A stretch of DNA of 64,000 bases, taken from assembly GCF_030936135.1 (NCBI RefSeq), contig NC_082598.1, forward strand, positions 50,002,347 through 50,066,346, read 5' to 3'. Every line of letters begins with the position of its first letter. Within the stretch, counting starts at the first letter, position 1. The stretch is from Gavia stellata (Eukaryota > Chordata > Aves > Gaviiformes > Gaviidae). Of this stretch, positions 42,406-54,700 are shown in pieces. The notes beneath the pieces were generated by a model. The model made no database searches, had not been told where the DNA came from, and saw only the letters and a program-made list of their open reading frames with translations. The position numbers were made by a program, and so were the translations under genes.

Positions 42406-45400
42406 GGCGCTGACATCCAGGTGCTGTGCTGCTGCAAAAAGGCTGCCCAAACGCACTCAGAAATTATAGCTGAGGAGGAAAAGAAGTGCAGCAAATGGTC
42501 TTCCTGATCCTTTTCAATTGCTCCCTGTCCAAGGTGTCTCTTCCTCATGTGCCTTGAGTAACTCAGGTGCTCCTTTTCTGGAATTCATCAGAAAGGCACT
42601 TGGAGGGCCCTCCATGGACTGGTGAGCTCCAGCTGTCAGCCCTGCCCCAGTGAGGAGAGCTCTACTCCCTGTACACGGGAGAGGAATTGGGGTATCTCAA
42701 GGGCATTCAAGGCATTCCTGGCCTGGCAACTTCCAGCAGATACACTTCACCACCCTGCTCCCTCCTGGCCATGGGAAGAACTGGGTGGGCTGACCCTCTC
42801 AGGAGGGAATGCCAGGGGTCTCTGCAAGTGCAAGGATTTGATCTGTGCTCTGTTTCTTTCTACCTTGGTTCTTCAAGGCTTGGAGGAGGACTCCAGCCTC
42901 TCCATCTGTTGTCTGGCAGCTCAGATCATCCTGACACTGGGAGCGAAAAATACCACCACTGTGATTTACCCTACGAGCCTTGCACTACAGGCTCTGAAGA
43001 GCATGGGAGAAATGACACCCATCTTGGGGAGCCAGCTCTGAGCAGCAGTCCCAGAGCAGCAATGCCAGTTCTGGGATGCCCTGCAAGCTGGGGCTACACG
43101 CGTGTGTTGGTGGGTTGTTCCTGGCATCTCCCCTTTGCCTGCAGGGCAGCTCCACCCCTCTGGCACATCCCATCCCGTTATTGTGCTGTTGGTTCACCCC
43201 TCTGCTGTGTTTTCCGGTAAGAAACAACTCTGTTTCTTCAGCATATGTTAGTGTCTGTTCTTTATGAAGGCTGAAGGGAAAAAAACTCAGCCACAAAGGA
43301 ATCAGGATCATCCTGAGGATGTTAGGACATCCACTCTGCAGCGTCCAGTGGCAATGCGGATCATAGCCGGGTACTTTACCTCTGAGGCAAAGCACCAGTT
43401 GATCTGCTGGCTTCATAACAAGGACCAGAAAAGCTGTATCTGCTCCTGCTATCTCCAAAAGGAGACATCAGGACAAGAACTGGCTCTCTGCGGGGCTTGC
43501 ATATCATGTGAAAGGGGATGGAGGGAGAACAGCATGCAGCCCTAGACATTTTTTGCCCATCACTGGCTGCTGTGTATGGTCCTTGGAGCCGCATACCTCT
43601 TGTCTCAGGAGCTCTGTGGTGAGGTTGAGGGGAACCAGCACTGGGGATGGTCTCCAGTGATGTCAGTCCCTGTTCTAAATGTCCCAAAACCTTAGGAGGT
43701 ACAAGAGGATCCATCTCCATCTGGCCTTGGTCTCAACACCAAAAGAGAAAAAGGAGTTCCTAATAGGATTCTGCTTTGAAACTAAACCACCTCTTTTGCC
43801 ACTGCTGGCACAGGGAAGGGCACAGGGCTGCCCCTCACCTGCACTAAGCTCAGCTGATGTGGCTGAGCTCAGGAGTTACAAGGCCATATTGCAGGTGAAA
43901 AAGTGACTTGCAGAAATCTAATTTATTGCCAATTAACATACACTTTTAATTATTATTTGGGTATTGAGAAGCACAGAAGATATAGAAAAACTACATGAGA
44001 AGTGCCCCCTTTCCCAGGCACAACTTCAGACCTCCTTGAGTGGAATCACAGCTGTGATTAAGAGACTTCCACACTATCCTTGAACTACTGGGATGTGGCC
44101 CTTTATCCAGGGAGACAAAAAGGTCTTTGCCACAAGCAGCAGTGGGCCATTTACAGGCAGTGGTCAGCAAAACTATAATGGCAACAAGTAGCAAAAAGGC
44201 AGCATGGGAGTGGTGCCTGAAAATAAAGGCAGGATTTTTGCATTTATTTCTTAATTCTTTTCTCATTTAGGTACTTTCATGTCCTGCCTATCACAGCCAA
44301 ATGTAAAGTCCCAAGGTTTGTGGTTGATTCTGCCTTACACCACCACAGGGAGACAGAAACTATCATCTCTGTTTTGTGGATGGGAGTTAAGTGGCTTTCC
44401 TAAGGTCACAGAGAAAGTCTCAGACAGGAGCTCAGTTCAGGCCTCCTGAACCCTATTTAATGGCTTCCCTTCGCATTTATGTGTTTTTCTCTGGGGAAAA
44501 GACAAACTGTGTCAGTCTGATTTTTTTTCTTTAAAAAAACTTTTTTTGCTTTCAATGTACGTCTTTCACTTTGCAGTGTGTCCTGCAGCAGAGCAGTATA
44601 GGCTGCATTACAATAGGCAACCGAAACTGTTCCCAAAACAGCACTGTATTCCACCAAGAAAGCAACTATAAACTTTCTGGATACTAGCCCAAAGCTAGTA
44701 TCTGAGTCATATCTGCTTGAATTTCATGCCCAGAGTTTGCTCTGACAGTGGTCAGCCTGCTCTTCTCACCTGCTGATTACCAAACAATTAATTCCTTAGC
44801 TAGGAATCGGGCTGTTGCTTGTTTAGTACATGGAAATGAAGCAAATAAAGTGCTCTCATGTGGTTCACTATGGCTCAGACGCTCGCTCTAAGATCACACT
44901 TCCACTGCCCAGCATCTGAGGGTGTAAAATGAGAGGCATGAGCAGTGTGTTAACGTTTCCAATGCTACTGTGGGAGTTCATTTCTGCTTCTTGAAAATCA
45001 ATGGCATTCTTGCAGAACCATAGCAGGGAATTGCTTAAGCAGGCACTGCAAAGGCCTTCAAAAATATTTACTCAGCAAAGTCAATACTGGGCTCCATGGA
45101 TTTGGCAGGATGAGTCCTGTGAAACCAGGCTGTTGCTGCATGCCATGCATGCCAAAATTGACATGGAAAAAAGCTTCTCTCTAGTGCTCTTGCTTGCTTT
45201 TAAAACATACCCTGCACAAATACAGCAAAATACAGTGGGTTTCTCTGCAGCATTTGCTCTAATAATTTTTTCCATGGGGTTTTGATCCCCTGCATTCTTA
45301 GAACTAAATAACTCGTCCAAACAATATGGTAAGCTTTCCAACATCACCATAGCTTGAAAAGCTCAGTGAAGAGTAGAAGCATTCATAGAAGTCAGACTTG

Positions 45401-46548
45401 ATGTATTTTTAAAATCAAAATTTCTTTTTTTAATGAGCACAGTTCTTTCTGTAACTTTAGGTACCAGTTTTGCTCTTTTTACTGAAAAATGGATTAATCT
45501 AAATATTTTGAAGCATTTGTCAAAGGAAAGGGAAAACATTACTTCTTCTACCCCTCCAATATGTTATTTTTTTTTTCTTCCAGAAGGAAATTCCAGGGTA
45601 TTCCTCTTCGTATTCACAGTGTTCATATGCCTAAAATAAAACAGATATCAACTGAATTTAAAAAAAAAAATCCATGAGCTTTCCATTTGAATTTGTCTGG
45701 TTTTTCTTAGCTGTTTCTCACGAAGAAGAGTCAAGTCCTGTAGACTGATTTTCTCGGACTTTTTTGTCTGTTTAGCTTGAAATACTGCTGGTGGCATTGT
45801 AAGAACAATAGCAACTGGCTTCACGTCGCCTTCACCTTTCAAGTCCAGCCCAAAAGAGGACCTTTTGCTTTCTCATATGGCACATTTTTGAATGTATGTG
45901 CAGTTTAAACAGTTTAACTGAATGACTAATTTCTACCATCACAAGTATCTCTGTGAGTCCATATTTTCTACTTACTTCTTTATTTACTTGAAGAAAAACT
46001 GTTTGGAGAGAATAGAGCTCTTCAGTTATCTCTGGTAAATGAAAAGGCCCTGTAGCTTGGTCTGAGTGGTGGGGCTGAGGGGCTCACCCTCCCTCCATGT
46101 CACTGAGACATGGCAGAACCCATCCTCTCCTTTCTGTGACCAGGAGTTTAAATACTGGGGTGTCCCCGCCACTACGCCGTAACAAGTGAGCTGGGAAAAA
46201 GCCACAGCTCTCTGGGAAGGACTGAGCTGAGAGGAAGCAAAGAGAAAGGATCAAGCCTCTGGGAGTACCTGGGGATTTTGCTCTGAGGTTCATCCCAGCA
46301 CAGCACATGTGGCAGCTCAAAGAGGCTCTTATCTCGGCAGCTCACTCTCGCTGTCTTCGAAGTATGTGGTAATGGTCCAGGCGTCTGGCAAAGCAAATAA
46401 CCAACGCCAACTTTTTCCACCTACACACTAACCTTGGGACAGAGGTGCTTGAAGGAGTCAGCACTGATGAATGCAAAAAACATGCTCCTCTTCCTGCAGA
46501 TACCTCTGTTTCCTTAGTTCTGCTCTGGTTTTTTGAGGTCCTGCCACG
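42406..46548. other. Intergenic DNA between the RNase gene and MBOAT4
   Basis: Apart from the MIR-like remnant at 44350-44455, nothing is recognisable. Open frames (for example 42622-43041 plus and 43991-44266 minus) show no known motif. GC content falls again after about 43.8 kb. Confidence 0.5.
44350..44455 (-). mobile_element. MIR/CORE-SINE-like remnant
   Basis: The plus strand reads GTTAAGTGGCTTTCCTAAGG then TCACAGAG, which matches the reverse complement of the MIR SINE core (GTTAAGTAACTTGCCCAAGG then TCACACAG). The flanks CTGTTTTGTGGATGGGA and GAGCTCAGTTCAGGCCTCCTGAACCC also fit. This is an ancient repeat class shared by amniotes. Confidence 0.55.
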
Positions 46549-46555
46549 TATAAAG
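46549..46555 (+). promoter_or_regulatory. MBOAT4: TATA box of MBOAT4
   Basis: TATAAAG lies 72 bases before the MBOAT4 start codon. A start about 28 bases downstream leaves a 5'UTR of around 50 nt with no upstream ATG. The motif is convincing, but transcription here is inferred. Confidence 0.55.
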
Positions 46556-46626
46556 AGGAGCCAGAGCAGCCCTTGGCGCAGTCCTTTCTCCAGGCATCAG
46601 AGGCAGTTGAAGAAGCAAGGTGCTCA

Positions 46627-48708
46627 ATGCGCTGGGCAGACCTGCTTGTCCTTCTCCCTGCAGCCCCGTACCGGCTGGCGGCTTTCCCCTTCGCCGCTCT
46701 CTTCCACCACCTCTGTGCTTCAGGGCACCTCTCTCTGACTGCCCGGTATGTGGTTGTCACCCCTGCTGCTGCGCGGAGGGCAAGTCATGCCTGTGGATGC
46801 TTTCTGGGGGCTCTCCTGGCCAGAGGTGCAGCAGGATGCATGGTAGTAAGTCCCCGCTGACTCGGGTAGGGACATTTGTATGGCTTGGATGTGAGCTGTC
46901 CCCAGTCCCCACTCTCTGCAGTGGGGCCAGATCAAGGTCGTTAAGGACTAAACAGCCAGGCCGGACACTTCAGGGTTGTGAGAGATGGGTTTAGGGATGT
47001 ACCAGGATGAGCACATGGGCAAGGGGAGAAGGGCAGGAAATGGGAACTGTCTCTGGTGTGACTAGGGTGGGGGACAGGCAGGGCCAGCAATATCTGTCCC
47101 AGTCCCCCCCCTCCATTCCTGCTTGCAGCTGCGATGGCCCTGGTGATCCCTCAGCTCCATGAGAGGCCAAGAGGCAGACTACAGGGGGGCTGTGGAGGCT
47201 GCAGGACCCAGACTAAGCTCCACTATCAACGCTCTGGCAGGAGTTTCAAGCCCCATTTTCCGTAAAAGGCAGCCAAAGGGCATCTGGTCTCTTCTAGGTA
47301 CATATTCCTCCTCGCTGGAGGATGTCTCCTTGCTGGCACAGCCATGGGCAGCTACGCTGTGTTGCTCCTCATCCCTGCAGCTGGCTCCGTGCTTGTCCTC
47401 CTCTCCGTCAGCCCAGCTCATGCCCACACCTGGGTCTTCACCCTCCAGATGTCCTGGCAGACACTCTGCCACCTGGGTCTGAGCAGCTGGGAGCTGGACC
47501 CACAGGATGCCAGGTAACACCCCAGCTCTGCCTCCTTCCCGCTCATCCCCTCGGCACACTGGCGGCCCTCCCAGTCATTTTGTGAGGGTGGAGGGCCCCC
47601 CGGACCGCACTGGCTCGCTGTTTCACAGCCATCAGTCTCCACTCTGGCTCCGGCTGCATCCCTGTGCATGGGTGATGCTGTGGGCAAGCCAGTGCTCTGG
47701 GGGTGTCGGACATAACATCCCCCGTCTGCAGCCTTGCGCCCGTGCCTCTAATAATCCCATTGAGGCCGTCTCGGCAGCTCTCAGGTTCCCTCTCCTTCCA
47801 GGCCAGCCGTCGCCCTCTCTGCCATCATGCTGCTCACCCAGAAGGCTACGTCTCTGGCCCTGGACATCCACGAAGGGCTTGTGCCACTCCAGCTGGGCCA
47901 GGGGCTTTTGCATGGCGCGCTGCCTCTCTGCAGCTACCTGCTCTATTTCCCAGCCCTCCTCGGAGGTCCCCTGTGCTCCTTCAGCAGGTTTCGGGCCCAG
48001 GCCGAGTCCCGGGGTGCTCTCCGCCGCCCGCTGAGGGCCGCCAGCCAGCGGTGCCTCTGCGCACTGGCCCTGCAGGGGCTGCGCTTGGGGCTGGCGGGAG
48101 GGCTGGCCGGCGGGCAGGGCTGTGCCGGCCTGGGCTGCCTGCCCCGCACCTGGGCGCAGGCCCTGCTCCTCAGGCTGGCCTACTATTTGCACTGGGTGCT
48201 GGATGAGGCCCTCCTTGAGGTGGCAGGCTTCGGGCCGGAGGCGGGCCAGGGCGACCTTTCCGTCCGTGATCTGTGGATGCTGGAGACAACCCACCGCCTG
48301 TCCGTCTTCGCCCGAACCTGGAACAAGAGCACGTCCCGCTGGTTGAGGAGACTCGTCTTCCAGCGCTGCCCAGCCCAGCCACTCCTAGCCACCTTTGCCT
48401 TCTCTGCCTGGTGGCACGGCCTCAGGCCCGGGCAGGTCTTTGGTTTCCTGTGCTGGGCTGTCATGGTGGAGGCCGACTACCGCATCCATCCCTTCCTCAG
48501 TGCCTGGGCCACCTCTCAGGGTGTAAAGCTCCTCTACCGTGGCACAACCTGGGTCTTCACGCAGCTCATCGTCGCCTACATCCTGGTGGCTGTGGAGACT
48601 GAGAGCTTCACCATGCTCTGCCTGCTCTGGACTTCCTGCAACAGCATCCTTCCCCTCTCCTACGGCCTCGTGCTGCTGCTCCTTGCCAAGAAGCCGAAGC
48701 AGAACTGA
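46627..48708 (+). CDS. MBOAT4: MBOAT4, ghrelin O-acyltransferase (complete)
   Basis: Three coding exons: 46627-46745, 47298-47513 and 47802-48708, all GT-AG with frame kept, giving 413 aa (human 435). This ER multi-pass enzyme of the MBOAT family attaches octanoate to Ser3 of ghrelin. The start [20 protein letters not shown] aligns with the human N terminus (FYQGAAFPFALLFNYLC against [13 protein letters not shown]). Exon 2 carries FLLAGG..AMGSYAV and [13 protein letters not shown]-like [12 protein letters not shown]. Exon 3 has [17 protein letters not shown], the MBOAT Asn286 in [17 protein letters not shown], and His317 in [18 protein letters not shown]. Their spacing (31 residues) equals that of human Asn307/His338. 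Many hydrophobic segments alternate through the protein. The shorter length comes from a reduced loop before the [13 protein letters not shown] block. Codons are GC-rich like the surrounding DNA. No AATAAA lies close after the stop. Confidence 0.95.
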
Positions 48709-51488
48709 GCCTGTCCTGGGCTAACTTGTGCAGCCAGTGGGGCATGTCCCTCCACATGTGTGCATGCAGGGTGAGAAGTGCTATTGGCCAAGCAATCTCA
48801 TATAACAGCATTTCCAGAGAATCAGGTTGGCTTTTACTCTTGAGATATCCCCCAGTTTTGAGGGATGCTCTGAAGCAGGGAGGTGAGGTCACCAGACCAC
48901 TGGGCAAGAGGGTTTCTAGCAGCACTGCCTGCCCAGTGTTCGTCTTGGGACTTTGGGTCTCAGCCTCATCTCACGTAGGAAGTACACGACCTCCTCACCA
49001 ATCTCATCTGTGCTACAGATGCACCAGTTGGCAACTCTGCCCATCTCCTGGAAATCTGTCCTCCATGGGGATAGCAGGCACTGGCAGAGAGCTGTCTTGC
49101 CACCTTTCTTGTGTGCACGGACCACTGAGAGCCTGGGCACAGGGAAAGGGGCTGACAGTCTGTCTGAGGGCAGCACAAGACATGAATCACTCCTGTCTCC
49201 ACCCAGCAGTCCTACCAAGATGCATGGGTCTGTGGTGCTCCTCCAGCAACTGCTCCTCAGCACTGTCCCTGTGGCATGTGGACACCAAACTGTGTTCCCA
49301 ATTATATCTCTCCTGCAATCCCCACTCCCCACCAGGTGGGTGACATGCTTGGTCCCCAGGGCACAGGGCCAGCTCTGTCCCCTGCCACAGGGGGAAGAGG
49401 GATGATCCATCCCCTCCAACATTCTTGCAGAGGATCCTGGGCATGGGGGCAAGAATGCCTGCTAGGAAAAGGAGGGCTGCGGCCCATGGCATGCTGAGGA
49501 CAGCATGGGCAAGGGGGAGCAAGCCAGCGAAGTCCTCGGACTCAGCTGTGGCATTCAACCAAGGCTTAGGTGTCACTTTCCCCACAAAGCTATACAGCAC
49601 AAACCCTAATGCATTTCTCCAGTACATGCATTGGCCTAGGACCCAAAAGCCTAGGACTGTTTAGGCTGGAGAAGCATGAGCTACCATAGGGGAAGGTATT
49701 AGGAAAGCATGGAACTAAGAATTTCTGTTTATATGAGAGCAAGAAGCCACCCACCAAATCTCAAAATAATATAGCTGAAAATGCTACAAGACTATAGTTG
49801 GCCTCTGGTCCGCTGTGCATGCTGCTGCAGGGTACCAGGACCAACGCCAGAACCAGTCTCAAGTGCCCAAACTCAAGGGAAAGCCCTGCCTCCTTCAGCA
49901 CTGTCCTGCAGAGCTGCCTCCAACTTATTCCCTACATCAGTGCTTAGAAACTGAGTCATCTCTTCATCTTATCTCTGAAAAACATGCTGGGCTCCTTCAG
50001 GCAGGTTCTCCAGCTGTTTAATGACTCTGCTGGCCCACGTGAGACCACATGCAGCAAGCCAGGGCCAGACTTTCCAGGGTGTTGTGTCCAGGATGGTCCA
50101 TGGGACAGTGGTTCCCAAGTCAGAAGGCTCCTGTCACCTATGTTGGAGGGAAGTGGACCCAAGAGTCAGACGCAAGAAAGCCAGCGTATAAAAAAAATCC
50201 CCGACGGCCGCGGTTAGAGCCGTCCCACATTCTTTCAGCAGGCAGGGACTTGCACGGCCTCCTCCCTAAGGGGATCAGGGGAAATTCATTGCAAATGGGT
50301 GCCCAGCCAAGGAACCATCCCCTCCCATCAGCAGCAACCATAGCCAAACAGATTAAAAAAAAAAATATTCCAGGTGAGAAGCCTGGAAAAGATTCAGAGA
50401 AACTGTATGAAATGTCAAAAAAACTGGGGAATTAAAATTGCCCCAAGAGAGCAGGCTGGATCTGGAGGTGAATCAAGGCTGGAAGAAAGTGCTCATTAAT
50501 TTCTTCCCATTTTGAGCTGGGAGGGGGTTAGCTCAGCTAGTCTCATGCCGGGCTCTCTCCATGTACCCCAAACCTACCCCTTCTCCAAGGGCTGCAGAAC
50601 AGGTGCCAGCAGCAGGGCAGCTCATCTCTGCCTCATGTTGGGGTTGAGGAAAGTAAAAGCAGCCCACCAATCTTTTGGAAAATAATTTTTTCTGAGAAAC
50701 AGCATGGCCTCTCGACCAAGCCAAGTGGCTGCTATATGTCTGGATGGAGCGAAAAGGGCTGGAGGGAGCCAGGCCAGCTTCCTCCTCTTCCATTGTGCTG
50801 CTGTTGCATCACATTTGTTGGAGGAGCACGTTCATAGTGCACCCGGCCCTATGCATTTCTAATTCAAACACTAGCAGCCATAAGAGCCTCCCAGACCACA
50901 TGCCAGCTAGTCTCTCAATAAAGGGGTTAAATGAATGCTAGACACAAGGGACAGGTGAATTACCAGGTGGAGGGAGAGAGCTGGAGGGATGGGGAAAGCA
51001 AAGCAACCTGGCCCTGACTTCCCCCCTGAAGGCCTTGGAGGTGAATTGGGGATTTTCCATTTCATTAACTTTACAAGGGGTAATTCCCAGCATGCAGCAT
51101 CATCCTCACGAACAGACGCATCCTGGGCTCTCTCTCACAATCAACAGCCTGCACGGCTGCACCACTAGACAGGAAAGCAATTCTGTATTAGTATCTAACA
51201 AAGGTAATAGGCAGCTGATACTGAATTGCACACAGTGGAAAATACAGCTGATACACAGAAAGAAGCAGTAATTGGTTCTCCCTTGCAAAGGAGCATTAAG
51301 TGAATTGCTCTTGCTCCCCAGGGAAAGCAGCCAACTGTTTATCGCTGCTGCCCACTCTAGGGAGCGGTGGTGTTCCTGGGCAAAGAGGTTCTGATGCTTT
51401 ACGGGGGGTGGGGATCAAAGGACTGTCCCACAGAAATCAACTCAAGTGCATCGAGTTCATTAGAAACATGCACACACGCAGGCAGGAG
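48709..51488. other. Intergenic DNA between MBOAT4 and PRAG1 tails
   Basis: The two genes converge here. Two minus-strand frames at 48916-49132 and about 49400-49627 look faintly protein-like (see findings) but are not assigned. The rest shows no recognised gene or repeat. Confidence 0.5.
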
Positions 51489-51494
51489 TTTATT
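51489..51494 (-). terminator. PRAG1: Probable poly(A) signal of PRAG1
   Basis: AATAAA on the minus strand, about 260 bases after the PRAG1 stop, followed closely by GCGTGTGTGCATGTTTC, a good GT-rich downstream element. A longer 3'UTR using a later site is possible. Confidence 0.55.
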
Positions 51495-51752
51495 AGTCCA
51501 CAGACTTACCATAACAAAAAAAAACCACCCAAAAAATCTGCCAAAATAGGGGTAGGTTCCCAGTTTTGCCTGCTCGCAAATTAACAGTGCTGAGGGTATT
51601 AAACGTATCTTGTGCACTCTGATCAGAGTGCAGGGCAGGAGCTGAACATGCATTCACAGCTGAGATTCAAGCCTCTCGCATACAAAGGGGCTGGGTACCT
51701 TTAGCTGCAGGACAATCGGGAGCCCTCAGCTGCCTCCAAGACATGTCCAAGG

Positions 51753-54700
51753 TCAGAGCAGCTGCAGCAGTTTTAATGTGCGTGAGAGGGAGGCCGGCTC
51801 AGCAGATGCTAAGTACTGGCAGCACAGCCAGTCCTCCAGTTCAATGCTCCGCTCTGTGTCCACAGCCCTCTCTGCGAACTTCATCATGAGCAGGGCACGC
51901 TTCATGTCCACCCAATTCTGAAGCACCTGGCAGAGGGCTTCCTCATGGCTGAGGGGCTGCTCGGTGAGGTCTTTCCGGGGCCCCCAAAGCAAACACTGCA
52001 GCATCCGCTTGGCCTCAGTGATCCGTACACGCTTGATAGGATCGGCTTCCAGCAGCAGGTGGGCCAGCTGCTGGAGCCCCCGGGAGTAGATGGACAGGCT
52101 GGGCAGAGCAGGGAGGTCCTCAGGGCTGTACTCCTGCTCCCGGAGGTGCACCTTCTCCTCAAAGGGGTTGGGCTGGTGCAGCAGCTCGTAGATGAGAATA
52201 CCAGTCTGAAACTCGTCAAACTTCTTGTACTGAGAAGCTGACACGATCTCCGGGGCCAGCCGGGCCTGACTCTTCTTCAGTTTGGAGTCTCCAGTCCCTG
52301 GCTTCTGTTTGGCTTTCAAAAAATTGCTGATGATGAGGCGGGGTAAGTGTTTGTCATCTTTGGCTTTCACACAGCTCATGGGGGGCTTGCAGGGGACAAG
52401 CAGGAGGTTCTCCAGGCACAGGTCACGATGGATGATGCCGTGCTCTTTGAGATGCTCCAGGCCATTGCAGAGCTGGAGGAGCAAGAAGCAAACACGACGT
52501 TCATACAGCTCGGGCTTGGCTTGGTGCAATATCACCGAGTCCCTCACGAAGTCGGCAGTGGTCTGGCTTGGCACCTCCCGGGTAATGACCACCACACAGT
52601 CGTGCTCGCTGGCAGTGCGGGAGGGATGGAGGCCATCCCCAGGCATGCTTTTCCCAACATCTGAGGCCAGCAGCATGCTGGAGGGGACAGAGGCCACAAA
52701 ATGCCCACAGTCCTGCTGGATGTTGAAGTGGACTGGCACCGCAGGGCTGCAGTATGAAGCAGCCACCTTGGACTCCTGGGTTTTACAAATCTGTGAGGAG
52801 AGACCAAAAGAGAAGTCTCATCAGTCAGTGACAGAGCAGAGACCAGAAGTTCAGAGGTAGGTTCCTATGCTGAGATTTGCAAATGCTAAGGAAGACATCA
52901 GTAGAAGCAGGGAGCACATTGGTCCCTTTAGTACTTTAAACTATCTCCTGGCTTGAGGATCTTTCTCATCCTGCAACACTCCAACCTTAGCAACCAGCTG
53001 TCTGGGTCCCATTTTTTAGCACGTGTCCTTTGCCAGGCAATGCCCAGTATTTGCAGGAAAGGAGGAAGGTAGTCCTCCCATGAGTAACTTCTGGACATTT
53101 TGTTTCATAGCTGACAGAAGTGACATAGCTTTTACATCACAGATGTTATCGAGATTCCCCCCTGCAACCCAGGAGACACTTTGCAAAGGGAAAAGCAAAG
53201 CCTGTGGCAGAAGATGTGCCACCTCCATCTCTGGAGACAGTTAACACTTGCCTGGATGAGGCCCCACGCGACATGACGTGGCTGTGACGGTGGCCCTGTT
53301 TGGAGTGAGGAGTGGACAGAGACCTCCAGCACTTTCTTCCTACCTAACCCTTCTCTGATCCTAAGCCCTGGAGCCACTTTCACATCCTCCTCAACCACTC
53401 CTCTTCCTTGTGTCAGCGACTACTCTCAAGCCCCTGACCAATGGCTAAGGGAAACCAGCAACAAACTGTACTCATCAGCACAGGGAAAAAAACACCAGAG
53501 AGAAAGTGGGAGCTAACAATAGACTTAGAAATAAGTGAGAGTGCAGCAAACTCAAGGGAAAATAGCATTTTATAATCTGGATTCTCTTAAACCTACATTA
53601 CTTTTACCTTCATTTTGTTCCGTATTTTAGCTTTATGAGTCCATTAAAGACTAAACAAACTCAAACCCAGGTTTATTATAGGAGTATCCATTAGCTTATG
53701 GGGCCTTCTGGCGTTTCTATTGTACACTTTTTCTTTTCTTTTATTTAGCGATGTATTTATATCTCACCCACAGGAATCAGCAACAGGCTGAAACTCAGCA
53801 TAAAAGGTTTCAAACCCTGGAGCGTGCCACTGCCAGTCACAGCATGCGTGCAAAATCGGACAAGAAATCAATTTTGCCTCCGAGTTAAAATAAATGCAAG
53901 AATAGAGGGGAGCTGGAGGAGTGGGCTGCTTTTGTATTCCTCTAGCAAGGGTCTGAATCTAGGCGTTTGCAGGTAATTCACTCAGATGAGGCTATACTGT
54001 GGAGATTGGGCATTTCAAATCCCTATTGTCCTCTCTTTTCTAAACAAAAATACCCTGCCGTGGGGCTGCATGCTTGTTTTGTGGAAAGACAAGCTTTGGA
54101 GAGCTAGGCAGACTGCAGATTAACGCAGCGGACCACAGGAAGACGCAGAAGGTCCCCAAAGGCAGAAAAGGCCTTCCAGCCCTCTGCTGAACAAGCCTGC
54201 TTGTTCCTCCCCACATAGGGAGGATGTGTAAGGCTTAGGAAAAGGGGAGGAATTCCTGCGAGAGAGGAGTCTCTGGAAGAATAACTGCAACCAAATGAAG
54301 ACAGGGAGATCTTCCTCAGCCAGCCATTCTTCGTGACTTTGGCTGCACCAGCAGCATCCTCCATGCAGCAAGCTCTAAGTAGGAGCCTGGGGCTGGCTTA
54401 GTCATGCATCTTTAAGTGGAGAAAGAAGCCAAGGTGTGGAGCATATCTTGGCTTAATTCCTCTAAAGCCATTTCATGTAACCCTGGCTCCTTCTAACTGT
54501 TTTATATGTATCTGTGTCTGCCTGTGCACAACCCAAACTCTGGCTCCTGCTGCTCAGCAGGCTCCTTGGCTCAAGTCAGATCCCCTGCCCATTTTGAGCT
54601 CTCCAAGTCTAATTTTAACTACAGCTCTGTAATCTCTTTCATGTAAGAAAATCTGTACCAGAAGCCAAGAGGGACAGCTAGGAATCAGCCAGTTATAAAG

